64,000 bases of DNA from Flavobacterium okayamense (GTDB lineage Bacteria; Bacteroidota; Bacteroidia; Flavobacteriales; Flavobacteriaceae), in NCBI RefSeq assembly GCF_019702945.1, contig NZ_AP024749.1, forward strand, positions 1,984,001 through 2,048,000, in the 5' to 3' direction. The notes under the pieces were generated by a model. The model saw nothing but the letters and a program-made list of their open reading frames with translations, was not told the DNA's origin and made no database searches. How positions within the stretch are numbered: the stretch's first letter is position 1; each line of letters opens with the position of its first letter. The translations under genes and the position numbers were made by a program. Below are positions 9,286-17,953 of this stretch, in pieces.

Positions 9286-9827
9286 TTCTTAAGGTTTAGC
9301 AGTTTTTTTAAATGCGAAATACATCTCGATTTTTGACTCTTCAACACATCTTTATTTTCATAATTTAAAATGGTTTGTATTTCATCTAACTTCTTGTTTT
9401 CAAAATAAAATAAATTTAAAATTTTCTTACACTGATCACCAAGTGTTTCATAAGCCTTTTTTAAAGTTACTTCTTTACTATTTAAAACATCTTCATCAGT
9501 AGTAAAACCTTCAAAATCATTTACTTCAATACTATCAATGTCTTCTAGTTTTATTTTTTTTACTGATTTTAGGTAATTGAAGATCATAAATTTACCAATT
9601 CCTATAAAGTAAGTATTGATACTACTTTGTAAATCATCAATCTTGTTCTTTCTAACATTTTCAATCAAAGCGACCATGCTATCTTGATAAATATCAAGTG
9701 CAACATCTTCAGGTAATTGATATTGATTAGCAATTTTAAAAAAAGATAATTTATTATCTAAATAAATCTTTTTTAACAAAGCTTCATCATTATTTTTTAT
9801 GCGTTCAATTATAGATTGATTACTCAT
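9282..9827 (-). CDS. RNA polymerase sigma-70 factor, ECF-like, 181 aa
   Basis: Region 2 is seen around residues 40-80 (LPEDVALDIYQDSMVALIENV) and region 4 near the C-terminus (CKKILNLFYFENKKLDEIQTILNYENKDVLKSQKSRC), the helix-turn-helix expected to bind -35 DNA. No region 1.1 or 3 is present. It is translationally coupled to the downstream anti-sigma gene. It presumably directs transcription of a small regulon when released; the CHAT gene and the genes bearing the AGGGTTTAC motif are candidates. Divergent from the 9932 gene. Confidence 0.88.
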   Translation of the reverse strand: MSNQSIIERIKNNDEALLKKIYLDNKLSFFKIANQYQLPEDVALDIYQDSMVALIENVRKNKIDDLQSSINTYFIGIGKFMIFNYLKSVKKIKLEDIDSIEVNDFEGFTTDEDVLNSKEVTLKKAYETLGDQCKKILNLFYFENKKLDEIQTILNYENKDVLKSQKSRCISHLKKLLNLKK

Positions 9828-9871
9828 TAGTAGTAAAAAAATGTTTTAGTAAACTTAAAAACAAAAATAAT

Positions 9872-9890
9872 TATTTAGGGTTTACTTTTT
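9872..9890. promoter_or_regulatory. 19-nt motif shared with 16154-16172
   Basis: TATTTAGGGTTTACTTTTT occurs here, in the 104-bp divergent gap between the sigma gene and the 9932 gene, and again exactly at 16154-16172. A nearby AGTAAAC at 9848-9854 forms an inverted repeat with GTTTACT at 9880-9886. It could be an operator or a recognition element of the local sigma factor. A minus-strand TATTTTTG (9862-9869) could be the -7 box for the sigma gene. Confidence 0.4.
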
Positions 9891-9931
9891 ACTTTTTATT
9901 ATACAAATGGAAGAATTTAAATAACAACTAT

Positions 9932-10360
9932 ATGAAAAAAATTCTTCTAATCTTAAGTTTTATTAGCTATTTCAATGCTTTTAGTCAAAGTGTTGAAATA
10001 GATTTTAATCAAGACGCTATTAAAAAATTAAAGGAAGAACCTAGTTTGTTCTTGAACAATTTTGAAGACCAAAAACTTATTGGATTTATTTGCGATGGTC
10101 TAAAACGACCAATTGAGGTAAGATTATTAGTAAAAATTTATTCTGAAAAAGGACTTTGGAAGGAAGCTACTTCAGAAAGTTTCAAGATTTTTCCCGGAAA
10201 TATTTTTTTCCCTGGAAACATTTTCTTTCCTGGAAATATTTTTGAAAAGCTCCCAAAGGGAAGAGGCTTAATTCTTTTTGATATAGAATTGACTTCAACG
10301 GAACAATTATTCCTTTTAAGAAAATTACCAAGTAGAATTCCAATTGTTTACAATAACTAA
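9932..10360 (+). CDS. Secreted small protein with FPGNIF tandem repeat, 142 aa
   Basis: A signal peptide is present (about residues 1-19, ends NAFSQ). The mature protein is ~120 residues with no recognised fold. Its striking feature is three perfect tandem copies of FPGNIF at about residues 87-104, encoded by three 18-bp units (10190-10243) that differ at several synonymous positions. It is the first gene of a same-strand run of exported proteins. The next gene starts 10 nt downstream. Confidence 0.75.
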   Translation: MKKILLILSFISYFNAFSQSVEIDFNQDAIKKLKEEPSLFLNNFEDQKLIGFICDGLKRPIEVRLLVKIYSEKGLWKEATSESFKIFPGNIFFPGNIFFPGNIFEKLPKGRGLILFDIELTSTEQLFLLRKLPSRIPIVYNN

Positions 10361-10370
10361 TTATTATATC

Positions 10371-11273
10371 ATGAGACTAAAAATTTTAATGTTATTCAGT
10401 TTTTTACTTATAAATATTAATGTAAATGCTCAGTTTTTAAAAAAACTAGGAGATAAAGCTAAAGAAGCTACTGAAAGAGCTTTAGAGAGAAAAACAGAAG
10501 AAAAAGTTGAAAAAACAACTGAAGAAGCTGTTGACGAAGTTTTTGAAGCACCTAAAAAAGTAACTAAGAAGAAAAAAATAAAGAAAAAATCTAATAAAGA
10601 TTTTCAAGCAGAAACATCTATTGAAGAATCACAATTTCCAGGCAATATTTTATCTGGCGAAGCTAAATATGAAGAGACATACATTTTTCCTGTAACAGCA
10701 ACTATTGAAGTTGAAGATGTAAATGCCAACCTGAAGAAAACCACAATGAAACAAGCTTATGGAAAACAGGCCTTGTTAACTGAAATGGAAAAAAATGGTG
10801 ACCCTATAATAATAGACATGAAAAATCAGTCGGCCATTTTGTTGGATATCAACAAAGGTGTAGCTCAAGTAATGTCTTTGGAGTGGATGCAAAAAATGAT
10901 GGGAGACCAAAGTATCACTTCTGAAGACATAGCTGATGTAGCACCTAAAGTAAAGAAAACTGGAAAAACTAAAGTGATGAATGGCTATACGTGTCATGAA
11001 TACAATATTACTTATGAGGAAGGAAGTATCAACGCCTGGTATGCTCCTGATGTAAAATTTGAATACCAAGATTATCTGCGTGGTATGGCCAAAATGTTCT
11101 CCAAAAAGAAAGAAGAGAACCCGATGCAACTATTAAATACAGATTATGGCTATGTTATGGAAATGACCTTTTATAACAAAAAAAATGTAAAACAAAACTC
11201 CATGAAAGTCATTGCTTTAGAAGAAAAAGTTAGAATGATTACCATGAACAATTTTAAAATACAAAAACTATAA
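10371..11273 (+). CDS. DUF4412-like secreted protein, ~300 aa
   Basis: The start is placed at the ATG at 10371 because it gives a clean signal peptide (MRLKILMLFSFLLININVNAQ); an in-frame ATG 27 nt earlier overlaps the upstream gene and adds a poor N-terminus. The mature N-terminus is a charged Lys/Glu helix resembling many Bacteroidota envelope proteins. The central and C-terminal beta-rich part (KTGKTKVMNGYTCHEYNITYEEGSINAWYAPD) looks like a DUF4412 domain. Role unknown. It is 1 nt upstream of a lipoprotein gene, so cotranscription is very likely. Confidence 0.78.
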   Translation: MRLKILMLFSFLLININVNAQFLKKLGDKAKEATERALERKTEEKVEKTTEEAVDEVFEAPKKVTKKKKIKKKSNKDFQAETSIEESQFPGNILSGEAKYEETYIFPVTATIEVEDVNANLKKTTMKQAYGKQALLTEMEKNGDPIIIDMKNQSAILLDINKGVAQVMSLEWMQKMMGDQSITSEDIADVAPKVKKTGKTKVMNGYTCHEYNITYEEGSINAWYAPDVKFEYQDYLRGMAKMFSKKKEENPMQLLNTDYGYVMEMTFYNKKNVKQNSMKVIALEEKVRMITMNNFKIQKL

Positions 11274-11274
11274 A

Positions 11275-11895
11275 ATGAAAAACATCTATTTACTACTAGT
11301 AATTATCCTATGGCTCACAAGCTGTCAAGACGCTAAAGATAAAGCTACAGAAAGTGTTACAAATTCAGTAATTAAGAAAACCTTAGACCAAGCAGGTGTG
11401 GCTTCAGAAAACATTGAAAGAGCCAATCAGAACCAAGCTTATGTTGATATAACTTATGACGGAAAACCTCTTTTTACTGAAGAAAAAAAATTCAAAACAA
11501 TCATGAATACGGCTGGTAAACAAATGATGGTTTTCTCGATTGATAGTGAAGATTCTAAAATCAATATTTCTTTTTCGGGCTTACAAAACATGCTTGATGT
11601 AAAGCCAATAATAGGTCAAATCGAAAAGGGAAAATTAGAACCCAAAGACGCTAACGGAACAGTGGTAAGCATTACTATGGCTAAGGAAAATGGATTTGCC
11701 TATACTTTGTTGGAAGGAGTAGCAACAATATCAAAGATAAATCAAGATGAAGTTATCTTGGAATTTGAAGGAAAAGCAGGTGCTTTTTTGGATGCCAATG
11801 CACCAGAAAACTGGAAACCTATAGCAGGAAAGATAGTGAGTAAGTACCCTGTTATGAATTTTATACAAGTGAAAAAAGAAGACATATACTATTAA
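11275..11895 (+). CDS. Lipoprotein of unknown function, 206 aa
   Basis: A lipobox is visible (LWLTSC, Cys about residue 17). The mature part opens with a charged helix like the upstream protein, followed by a beta-rich domain with Gly/Asp turns. No family is recognised. It begins immediately after the DUF4412-like gene stop, which suggests the two act together in the envelope (inference). Confidence 0.72.
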   Translation: MKNIYLLLVIILWLTSCQDAKDKATESVTNSVIKKTLDQAGVASENIERANQNQAYVDITYDGKPLFTEEKKFKTIMNTAGKQMMVFSIDSEDSKINISFSGLQNMLDVKPIIGQIEKGKLEPKDANGTVVSITMAKENGFAYTLLEGVATISKINQDEVILEFEGKAGAFLDANAPENWKPIAGKIVSKYPVMNFIQVKKEDIYY

Positions 11896-11911
11896 ATAAC
11901 TATCCATAAAA

Positions 11912-13219
11912 ATGAGAAAAAAAATAACAATTATCGCGATATTGCTTGTTACAATGCTACAAGCACAAAATTTTACCGGAACGTGGAGCACCACTTTCGG
12001 AGACCTTAAATTGATCCATGAAGGTAGAACTGTGTATGGAGATTATGGAACCAAAGGTATCATAGATGCAATTCAAACAGGTTCAACGATTAACGGAAAA
12101 TTTACTAATGCAGGTAAAGTTGGAGTGTTCTATTTCAAATTGGCTTCAGACAATAAATCCTTCACAGGTGAATGGAGATGGCAAGGAGATACTACTAATA
12201 GAGGCAATTGGACAGGGACATTAAAATCGGATGCTTTTCCAAGTCTAAAAATGGATAAATGGACTGGGAAGTATGAGTTTAAATCATATCCAAGCGGATT
12301 TACTAAAAAACTTAATTTACAACAAAAAGGATTCAGTTTAGAAGGCAAATTTGAAGATGGAAAGTCCTTTATAGGTAAACTAAGTAACGATTTAAAAACA
12401 ATTTCTAATGCTTCGCTTTATCATGGCAACACCCTTTATAATATCACCACAGGTATTATAAAATCTGAAAACAGTGAACATATCACGGTTTGGTATGGAG
12501 ATATCAAAGCGTCTAACACATCGACGACAACTAAGTTTTCAGCAAAGTTTCTAAAACCGATGACGGTTGCAGAATTTAAGTCTTTGACTGGTGTAAGTAC
12601 TTCCTCAACTACAACTTATAAAACGGATACAGGAGGTTTAACAATGACATCTCAAGGATTAGGAACATCAACAAGTATAACAACAAAAACAGAAAAAGAA
12701 TTACGTTATAGGTTAACATTAGATAGGATTTATATTTTAAGTGTTGAAGACGGACCAGAAGGTATTTTTTCAGGATATGAGCTTTATGGGATTGCTTGGT
12801 GCAGAGCCTATGATAGCAATGGTAAACAAATTAAACCTTTTGATGTAACGTATTCTGATCAATATGGAAGATTCTGGGAAATTAAAGCTAAAGATTATAT
12901 TAGAACAGATTTGAAAGTTGGAGCTCAATATGAAATTAATAAAAAAATAACCTTTGATATTCCAATAGATGGTTCAAAAGATATTCAAGAAGTTCTAAAG
13001 AAATCAAAAATTGAACTTACCGTAGAATTAAAAGATTATGATTCTGCAAGTTCAAATGATATTTTAGGAAAAGAACGCGTTACTCTTCCACTTAATGAAG
13101 CACTTATTTCAAAATTAGGAAACAATAAATTACCTCAACCAACCCAAAAAGGCGTAATAAATATTAAGCACGGAACTCGAGGTCACATTATGGTCACATT
13201 TTATATTGAAAAAATCTAA
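11912..13219 (+). CDS. Secreted beta-rich protein of unknown function, 435 aa
   Basis: A signal peptide is present (MRKKITIIAILLVTMLQAQ). The first ~190 residues carry repeated units of the form FTGTW...GxxxxGxxx, seen as NFTGTWSTTFGDLKL, FTGEWRWQGDTTNRGNWTG and WTGKYEFKS, resembling the lipocalin-like beta units of small secreted proteins. The C-terminal ~170 residues form a separate domain with TLDRIYILSVEDG. A Ser/Thr-rich linker joins the two. No enzymatic motif is apparent. Confidence 0.75.
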   Translation: MRKKITIIAILLVTMLQAQNFTGTWSTTFGDLKLIHEGRTVYGDYGTKGIIDAIQTGSTINGKFTNAGKVGVFYFKLASDNKSFTGEWRWQGDTTNRGNWTGTLKSDAFPSLKMDKWTGKYEFKSYPSGFTKKLNLQQKGFSLEGKFEDGKSFIGKLSNDLKTISNASLYHGNTLYNITTGIIKSENSEHITVWYGDIKASNTSTTTKFSAKFLKPMTVAEFKSLTGVSTSSTTTYKTDTGGLTMTSQGLGTSTSITTKTEKELRYRLTLDRIYILSVEDGPEGIFSGYELYGIAWCRAYDSNGKQIKPFDVTYSDQYGRFWEIKAKDYIRTDLKVGAQYEINKKITFDIPIDGSKDIQEVLKKSKIELTVELKDYDSASSNDILGKERVTLPLNEALISKLGNNKLPQPTQKGVINIKHGTRGHIMVTFYIEKI

Positions 13220-13235
13220 TATTAATAAGTACAAA

Positions 13236-13643
13236 ATGAAAAAAGTAATCATAATTCTATTTTTTATAACATTAGAAGTAACCAATCTTAATGCGCAAAC
13301 ACCATGTTCAAATTTTGAAAGTTCTAGATTTCAAACAACCTTAGAATTGTTCGAAGATCTTAGAAATAATATCGTACAAAATCAAGATAAACTAAAAGAT
13401 ATTAGACAATGGGCTAGAAAAAACAATAAAGCGGAAATAGAACTTGTAACAAACCGACTGGAATATTGGGCAAAGAAATATATTCAGTTTTCAGATAAAT
13501 ATGCAAAAACGGATTTAGAATTGGTTTGTAAAAAATTAACTGATGAAATTTACTATATGTATGATTTTGGAGCTTTAACCTCCTTTTTTTATTACTACAG
13601 AAATGATACTTTATTAAATATTGATTACTCTAAATATAAATAA
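13236..13643 (+). CDS. Small secreted protein, ~135 aa
   Basis: I choose the ATG at 13236 because it starts a good signal peptide (MKKVIIILFFITLEVTNLNAQ); the frame could open at 13206, but that would add ten charged residues before it. The mature protein is helical with two or three Cys residues (TPCSNFE; LVCKKL). No family is recognised. It is part of the same-strand run of exported proteins, 16 nt after the previous stop. Confidence 0.68.
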   Translation: MKKVIIILFFITLEVTNLNAQTPCSNFESSRFQTTLELFEDLRNNIVQNQDKLKDIRQWARKNNKAEIELVTNRLEYWAKKYIQFSDKYAKTDLELVCKKLTDEIYYMYDFGALTSFFYYYRNDTLLNIDYSKYK

Positions 13644-13657
13644 AATAACAAAATAAA

Positions 13658-14266
13658 ATGAAAAAAAGTCTATACCTATTAATTTTGGTTGTACTTGTTA
13701 GTTGTAACAACAAAACAGAAAACAACACATCAGAAAACAAAAAAAACGTCACAGAAACTTCAGAAAACAAAGTTGTGACTCCCAAAAATCCTTGTGATTT
13801 ATTTAATACTGATCAACTCGTTAGTGTTTTTGACATCAAAAATGCCTCAACTATTGAGATGTATGCCAGAGATCAATATGGCTCCAAAAAACAATGCCAG
13901 TTTATATGGACTGAAGAAGAAGGTTCTGTTGCTGGAAGTCAAATAATGATAGACATCACTTCAAAAACTGAAGATATGGGCGCTACCTTTGCTAGAATGT
14001 TAGAGTTGGATTTGCAAAATGGTTTAACTGCACGAGAAAACAATGAAACTATAATCATAAAACCAACTGTTTTAGAAAATTTTGGAGACTTTGCTTACCA
14101 TTGGGAACAACATAGCTTTCAAAGCGTTCAAAAAATAACATTTCAAGTAAATAATGAGTACAGAGTTGACATTACTTACAATGCTCATAAATCTATCAAT
14201 GCTTCAAAAGACCTTATCAAAAGCAAGCTTATTGCGATAGGAAAAACAATCAAACAAAATCTTTAA
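13658..14266 (+). CDS. Lipoprotein, 202 aa
   Basis: Lipobox LVVLVSC at about residues 10-16, then a long Asn/Thr/Lys-rich linker. The mature domain starts at NPCDLFNTDQLVSVF, a pattern shared by small exported proteins of unknown function that begin with a Cys-anchored helix. A second Cys (KKQCQFIW) could form a disulfide. It precedes the next lipoprotein gene by 3 nt. Confidence 0.72.
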   Translation: MKKSLYLLILVVLVSCNNKTENNTSENKKNVTETSENKVVTPKNPCDLFNTDQLVSVFDIKNASTIEMYARDQYGSKKQCQFIWTEEEGSVAGSQIMIDITSKTEDMGATFARMLELDLQNGLTARENNETIIIKPTVLENFGDFAYHWEQHSFQSVQKITFQVNNEYRVDITYNAHKSINASKDLIKSKLIAIGKTIKQNL

Positions 14267-14269
14267 ATT

Positions 14270-15169
14270 ATGAAAACTATTTTTAAAATTACCTTAAGTG
14301 TACTGACAATTCTCTTTCTTTCGTGTTCTAATGATGATGATACTACTAACACAGAAACACCTCAACCTGAAAGCAAACTAACGAGTATTACATCCTCACA
14401 AGGTGTAACAAATACTACCACAACATTTGCTTACAATGCCCAAGGACGATGGACTTCAGGAGTTAATCGTTTCAATCAAAATTACACTGTAAGTTACAAC
14501 GTTGATGGTAAAATTACAGCTTATGAAGTTGAAAACACAACGCCTATTACCTATGAATATTCAGTAAATGGAGGAGCTTTCAATGGTATTTTGGCAGATA
14601 CTTATGAAACTGATGTTGTTTATAATAATTTCAAAATAACAGGATTAGATTTTTATGACGGAAGCCTTGCAAACACTTTTGACATTACTTATGATGCCAA
14701 TGGTAACATTGAAACCATTACAAACAACGATGAGTCCATCAGAAATAAATTTATTTACGATACACAAAATAGAATTATTCGGGTGGAAGAATATTCTGCT
14801 TCCAACCCAACAGCACCTTATGAATTATATACTTATACTGATTATGAGTATGAGGAGCATAAAAGTCCGGTATATGCATTTTTTAAAACGCAGCTAGATT
14901 TAGGGCAACTTATTTTTTCTCCTGTTGATATCTATCCATTTTATAGTCGTCTCTTTTCATATTCAGATTTTGGATACAATTTGTATATACTACCAGAATA
15001 TCACATAAAGACTTTAAAAAAGTATAATACTATCAATACCACAAGTCCAGTCTTTGAAGTTTTTATGAATTATACATTAGAGAATAACCAAGTTACATCA
15101 TTTACTACAACTTCTGTTTATAATGGAACAACTAATTCAGAAACTACAAGCTATACTTATGAAAACTAA
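14270..15169 (+). CDS. Lipoprotein with YD/RHS-like repeats, 299 aa
   Basis: Signal and lipobox (LFLSCSNDDD) typical of Bacteroidota surface lipoproteins, with an acidic tract after the Cys. The mature part has repeating Y(D/N)xxG units (FAYNAQGRWTSG, ITYDANGNIETI, FIYDTQNRIIRVE), as in YD/RHS-type beta structures. It may be surface exposed. The 3' end overlaps the start of the next gene by 11 bp, implying coupled translation. Confidence 0.75.
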   Translation: MKTIFKITLSVLTILFLSCSNDDDTTNTETPQPESKLTSITSSQGVTNTTTTFAYNAQGRWTSGVNRFNQNYTVSYNVDGKITAYEVENTTPITYEYSVNGGAFNGILADTYETDVVYNNFKITGLDFYDGSLANTFDITYDANGNIETITNNDESIRNKFIYDTQNRIIRVEEYSASNPTAPYELYTYTDYEYEEHKSPVYAFFKTQLDLGQLIFSPVDIYPFYSRLFSYSDFGYNLYILPEYHIKTLKKYNTINTTSPVFEVFMNYTLENNQVTSFTTTSVYNGTTNSETTSYTYEN

Positions 15170-16139
15170 ATTTTTGCTGCTACTGCTTTTATCTTGTTTT
15201 ACTGTATTGGGACAAGATATAGATAACGCACAAGATCATGAATTGTTGACGCGTTATCCAGAATCTAAAATCATCTATTATTTTCAAAAAGATTACAACG
15301 AATTAAAATTTGCTGTTAAGTCTGGAAAACCAGAAAAAGAACCACAAAAATGGTTAGAAGTTTCTGGACATCAAACTTCCATTGTTTATGAAATTCCTTT
15401 AGGGAAATCTACTGTTGAAGTCATGAAAAACTACCAAGATGCTTTTAAAGCCAATAATGCTGAAATTTTGTTCCAATGTAAAGGAGGTGAGTGTGATGGT
15501 ACAAACGCATGGTATAGTGCTAAATTTTTTGAGAAAGTGTATGGGAAAGATAATCGTCAAAGTAACGGAGAAATCTCACACTATTATGATTTCGGAAATT
15601 ATCATGTATCACAACGCTACATGGTTGGTAAAATAACCACTGCTGATAAGGTGTATTATGTTGAAATAGGAATGACACCTACTTACGATGGCAAACCTGT
15701 AAAGGTTTGTGTGGAGGTAATTGAACAAGAAGCATTACAAAGTGGTTTGATTACTTTAAATGCAGATGTGATTAAAGATAAATTAGAAAAAGAGGGTAAA
15801 TTAATATTAGACGGTATTTTATTTGATACTAGTAAAGCTACACTTCAACCAACTTCTTTTTCAGTAATTGAAATGGTTGGCGACTATTTAAATCAAAATC
15901 CGAAAGTTAGAGTATATATTGTAGGACATACTGATGATATAGGCTCATTAGATTCTAATTTGCAATTATCGGAAGATAGAGCAGGAGCTGTCGTAAGTGC
16001 ATTAATGAATAATTATGGCGACTTTGGAACAAGATTAACGCCAATAGGTGTTGGACCCGCTTGTCCAGTTGCTACTAATGAAACTGAAGATGGTAGGATG
16101 AAAAATAGAAGAGTGGAAATTGTATTAAAAAAGAAATAA
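15159..16139 (+). CDS. OmpA-family outer-membrane-associated protein, ~326 aa
   Basis: The ATG at 15159 is chosen because it directly begins a signal peptide (MKTKFLLLLLLSCFTVLGQ); an upstream in-frame ATG lies inside the preceding gene. The C-terminal ~115 residues are an OmpA-like peptidoglycan-binding domain: ILFDTSKATLQPTS, VYIVGHTDDIGS, LSEDRAGAVVSAL and the final RMKNRRVEIVL. The N-terminal ~200 residues are a DUF4892-like module with repeated beta segments (inference). It closes the run of exported genes and is followed by a strong hairpin. Confidence 0.88.
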   Translation: MKTKFLLLLLLSCFTVLGQDIDNAQDHELLTRYPESKIIYYFQKDYNELKFAVKSGKPEKEPQKWLEVSGHQTSIVYEIPLGKSTVEVMKNYQDAFKANNAEILFQCKGGECDGTNAWYSAKFFEKVYGKDNRQSNGEISHYYDFGNYHVSQRYMVGKITTADKVYYVEIGMTPTYDGKPVKVCVEVIEQEALQSGLITLNADVIKDKLEKEGKLILDGILFDTSKATLQPTSFSVIEMVGDYLNQNPKVRVYIVGHTDDIGSLDSNLQLSEDRAGAVVSALMNNYGDFGTRLTPIGVGPACPVATNETEDGRMKNRRVEIVLKKK

Positions 16140-16158
16140 GGTTAGTTTTTTAATATTT

Positions 16159-16206
16159 AGGGTTTACTTTTTTGTTGGTTTTTTACTAACGGACAAAGTA
16201 AACCCT
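16159..16206. terminator. 12-bp perfect stem-loop after the OmpA-type gene
   Basis: AGGGTTTACTTT (16159-16170) and AAAGTAAACCCT (16195-16206) pair perfectly around a 24-nt loop, with T-runs on both sides. It follows the OmpA stop by 20 nt and ends 6 nt before the ATG at 16213. It is probably a terminator for the upstream run, but its position means it could also act on expression of the next gene. Confidence 0.6.
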
Positions 16207-16212
16207 ATTTTT

Positions 16213-17895
16213 ATGAGAACAATTACATTTATCTTATTTTTTTTAATCACGTTTTTAGCTAATGCACAATACCAATTTGAACAAGTAGCCGATATTTGGA
16301 CAGGTACAAACAACAGTTCACCAAGAGATTTTGTAGAGTATAATGACGAAATTTATTTTCGAGCAACAAATCAATATCAAACAGAACTTTATAAATCAAA
16401 TGGTTCAGTGGGAAATATTCAACTGGTAAAAAATATTAATGGTGGCGCTTCATCTGTACCAACACCATTATTTGTTTTTAATAATCTATTATTTTTTAAA
16501 GCAACCACAACTGCAGAAGGCGAAGAGCTATGGATAACTGATGGAACAGAATTAGGTACCATAATGCTAAAAGATATTTGGTTAGGAAATGCAAGTTCTC
16601 AAGTTTTTGAAACTCCAAATCCTTTGAAACAATATTTTATAAAAAATAGTGAATTGTATTTTACAGCAAGAGATCAACCAGCTGCTTTTTCACTTTGGAA
16701 AACAGATGGAACATCAACAGGAACTGTAAAAGTCTTTGATCCAGTTGGTTTTGTTTTTGGAAATGAATTTATTGAATTTAATGGAAAATGGTATTTTACA
16801 GGTAGAAATACAGATGCTATGAATCCTGAATTGTATGTTACAGATGGAACTGAGGCTGGGACAAATTTATTTGCTGAAATTAATCCGAATACAAGTAATA
16901 CTCTTGCCGCAGGTTCAAATCCAAGACATTTTCAAGTGTATGACGGCTATTTATATTTTGCAGCAGATAATGGTACAATTGGTGAGGAGTTATATAGAAC
17001 GGATGGAATAACAGTTGAATTAGTAGCCGATATTTTTCCAAATAATTTAAATCCAGCTTTTGGTAAAAGCAGTTCTCCTAATAGTTTTTATATTTTTAAT
17101 AATGATTTATATTTTGTTGCCAATACTTATGATGCAGGTCTAAATCAAATTTTAGGAAGAGAATTATTTCGTTACAACACAACAGAAGGCCTTGTATTTA
17201 TTAAAGATATTTTTCCAGGGAATTTAAATGGAAGTTTGACTTATGAACGTAACTATTTCTTTGAATTAAATAACGAACTTTATTTTGCCGCTTGCGATGG
17301 TAGTAATGGAACTAATGTTTATGAAATTTATAAGACAGACGGCACTAATTCTGGAACAGTAAAAGTAGTTGACTATTCAGCTTTGGGAAACACAAGTTTT
17401 TCTTCAGGATTAATAAATAGCAAACAGTATACTATTATAAATAATAGAATGTATTTCAATCATGGAAGTCAACAAATTTGGGTTACGGACGGATCAAACT
17501 CTGGAACTCAACAATTAACCAATACAGGGTTGCCAAATGTTCCAATCTCTAATTTAAATTTTAAACCAATAAGTTTAAATAATAGTATCTATTTTGGTGC
17601 AAATTCAGCTTCAAGTGGTGTTGAGTTATGGAAATTAACTGAAACTGCTTTAAGTAATAGTGATTTTGATTTAGGTGATAATAAAAATTTTATTTATCCT
17701 AATCCAACAAAAGATGTTATCAATATAGATATTCAAAATAATGATGTTATTACTGAAATTTATGATGTTTCAGGAAAATTAATATTAAAATCTATAGATA
17801 AGAAAATTGATATAAGCCATCTTAATAATGGAGTCTATTTTTTGAGATTAACTTATGACAATACTTATCAAGTTCATAAAATCATAAAGCAATAA
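16213..17895 (+). CDS. T9SS-secreted ELWxTDGTxxGT-repeat protein, 560 aa
   Basis: A signal peptide is present (residues 1-18, ends FLANAQ). The body is built of repeats of the type (E)LWxTDGTxxGTxxV(K)DI, visible as ELWITDGTELGTIMLKDI, SLWKTDGTSTGTVKVFD, ELYVTDGTEAGTNLF and WVTDGSNSGTQQL, probably forming a propeller. The last ~75 residues (FIYPNPTKDVINI... NNGVYFLRLTY ... HKIIKQ) are a type A T9SS sorting domain, so the protein should be exported through the type IX system to the surface or medium. Substrate unknown. Preceded by the hairpin at 16159 and closed by a strong terminator. Confidence 0.88.
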   Translation: MRTITFILFFLITFLANAQYQFEQVADIWTGTNNSSPRDFVEYNDEIYFRATNQYQTELYKSNGSVGNIQLVKNINGGASSVPTPLFVFNNLLFFKATTTAEGEELWITDGTELGTIMLKDIWLGNASSQVFETPNPLKQYFIKNSELYFTARDQPAAFSLWKTDGTSTGTVKVFDPVGFVFGNEFIEFNGKWYFTGRNTDAMNPELYVTDGTEAGTNLFAEINPNTSNTLAAGSNPRHFQVYDGYLYFAADNGTIGEELYRTDGITVELVADIFPNNLNPAFGKSSSPNSFYIFNNDLYFVANTYDAGLNQILGRELFRYNTTEGLVFIKDIFPGNLNGSLTYERNYFFELNNELYFAACDGSNGTNVYEIYKTDGTNSGTVKVVDYSALGNTSFSSGLINSKQYTIINNRMYFNHGSQQIWVTDGSNSGTQQLTNTGLPNVPISNLNFKPISLNNSIYFGANSASSGVELWKLTETALSNSDFDLGDNKNFIYPNPTKDVINIDIQNNDVITEIYDVSGKLILKSIDKKIDISHLNNGVYFLRLTYDNTYQVHKIIKQ

Positions 17896-17923
17896 AAAAG
17901 TCGGGCAGCTGCCCGACTTTTTT
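17894..17923. terminator. Intrinsic terminator
   Basis: AAGTCGGGCAG/CTGCCCGACTT forms a near-perfect GC-rich palindrome flanked by A- and T-runs. It starts at the stop codon of the T9SS protein. Confidence 0.9.
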
Positions 17924-17953
17924 TAAACATTAATAAATTATATTTTCTTTCTA

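Noticed and set aside
17894..17923. GC-rich palindrome as a possible operator
   Set aside because: Position at the stop codon and flanking A/T-runs make it an ordinary intrinsic terminator.
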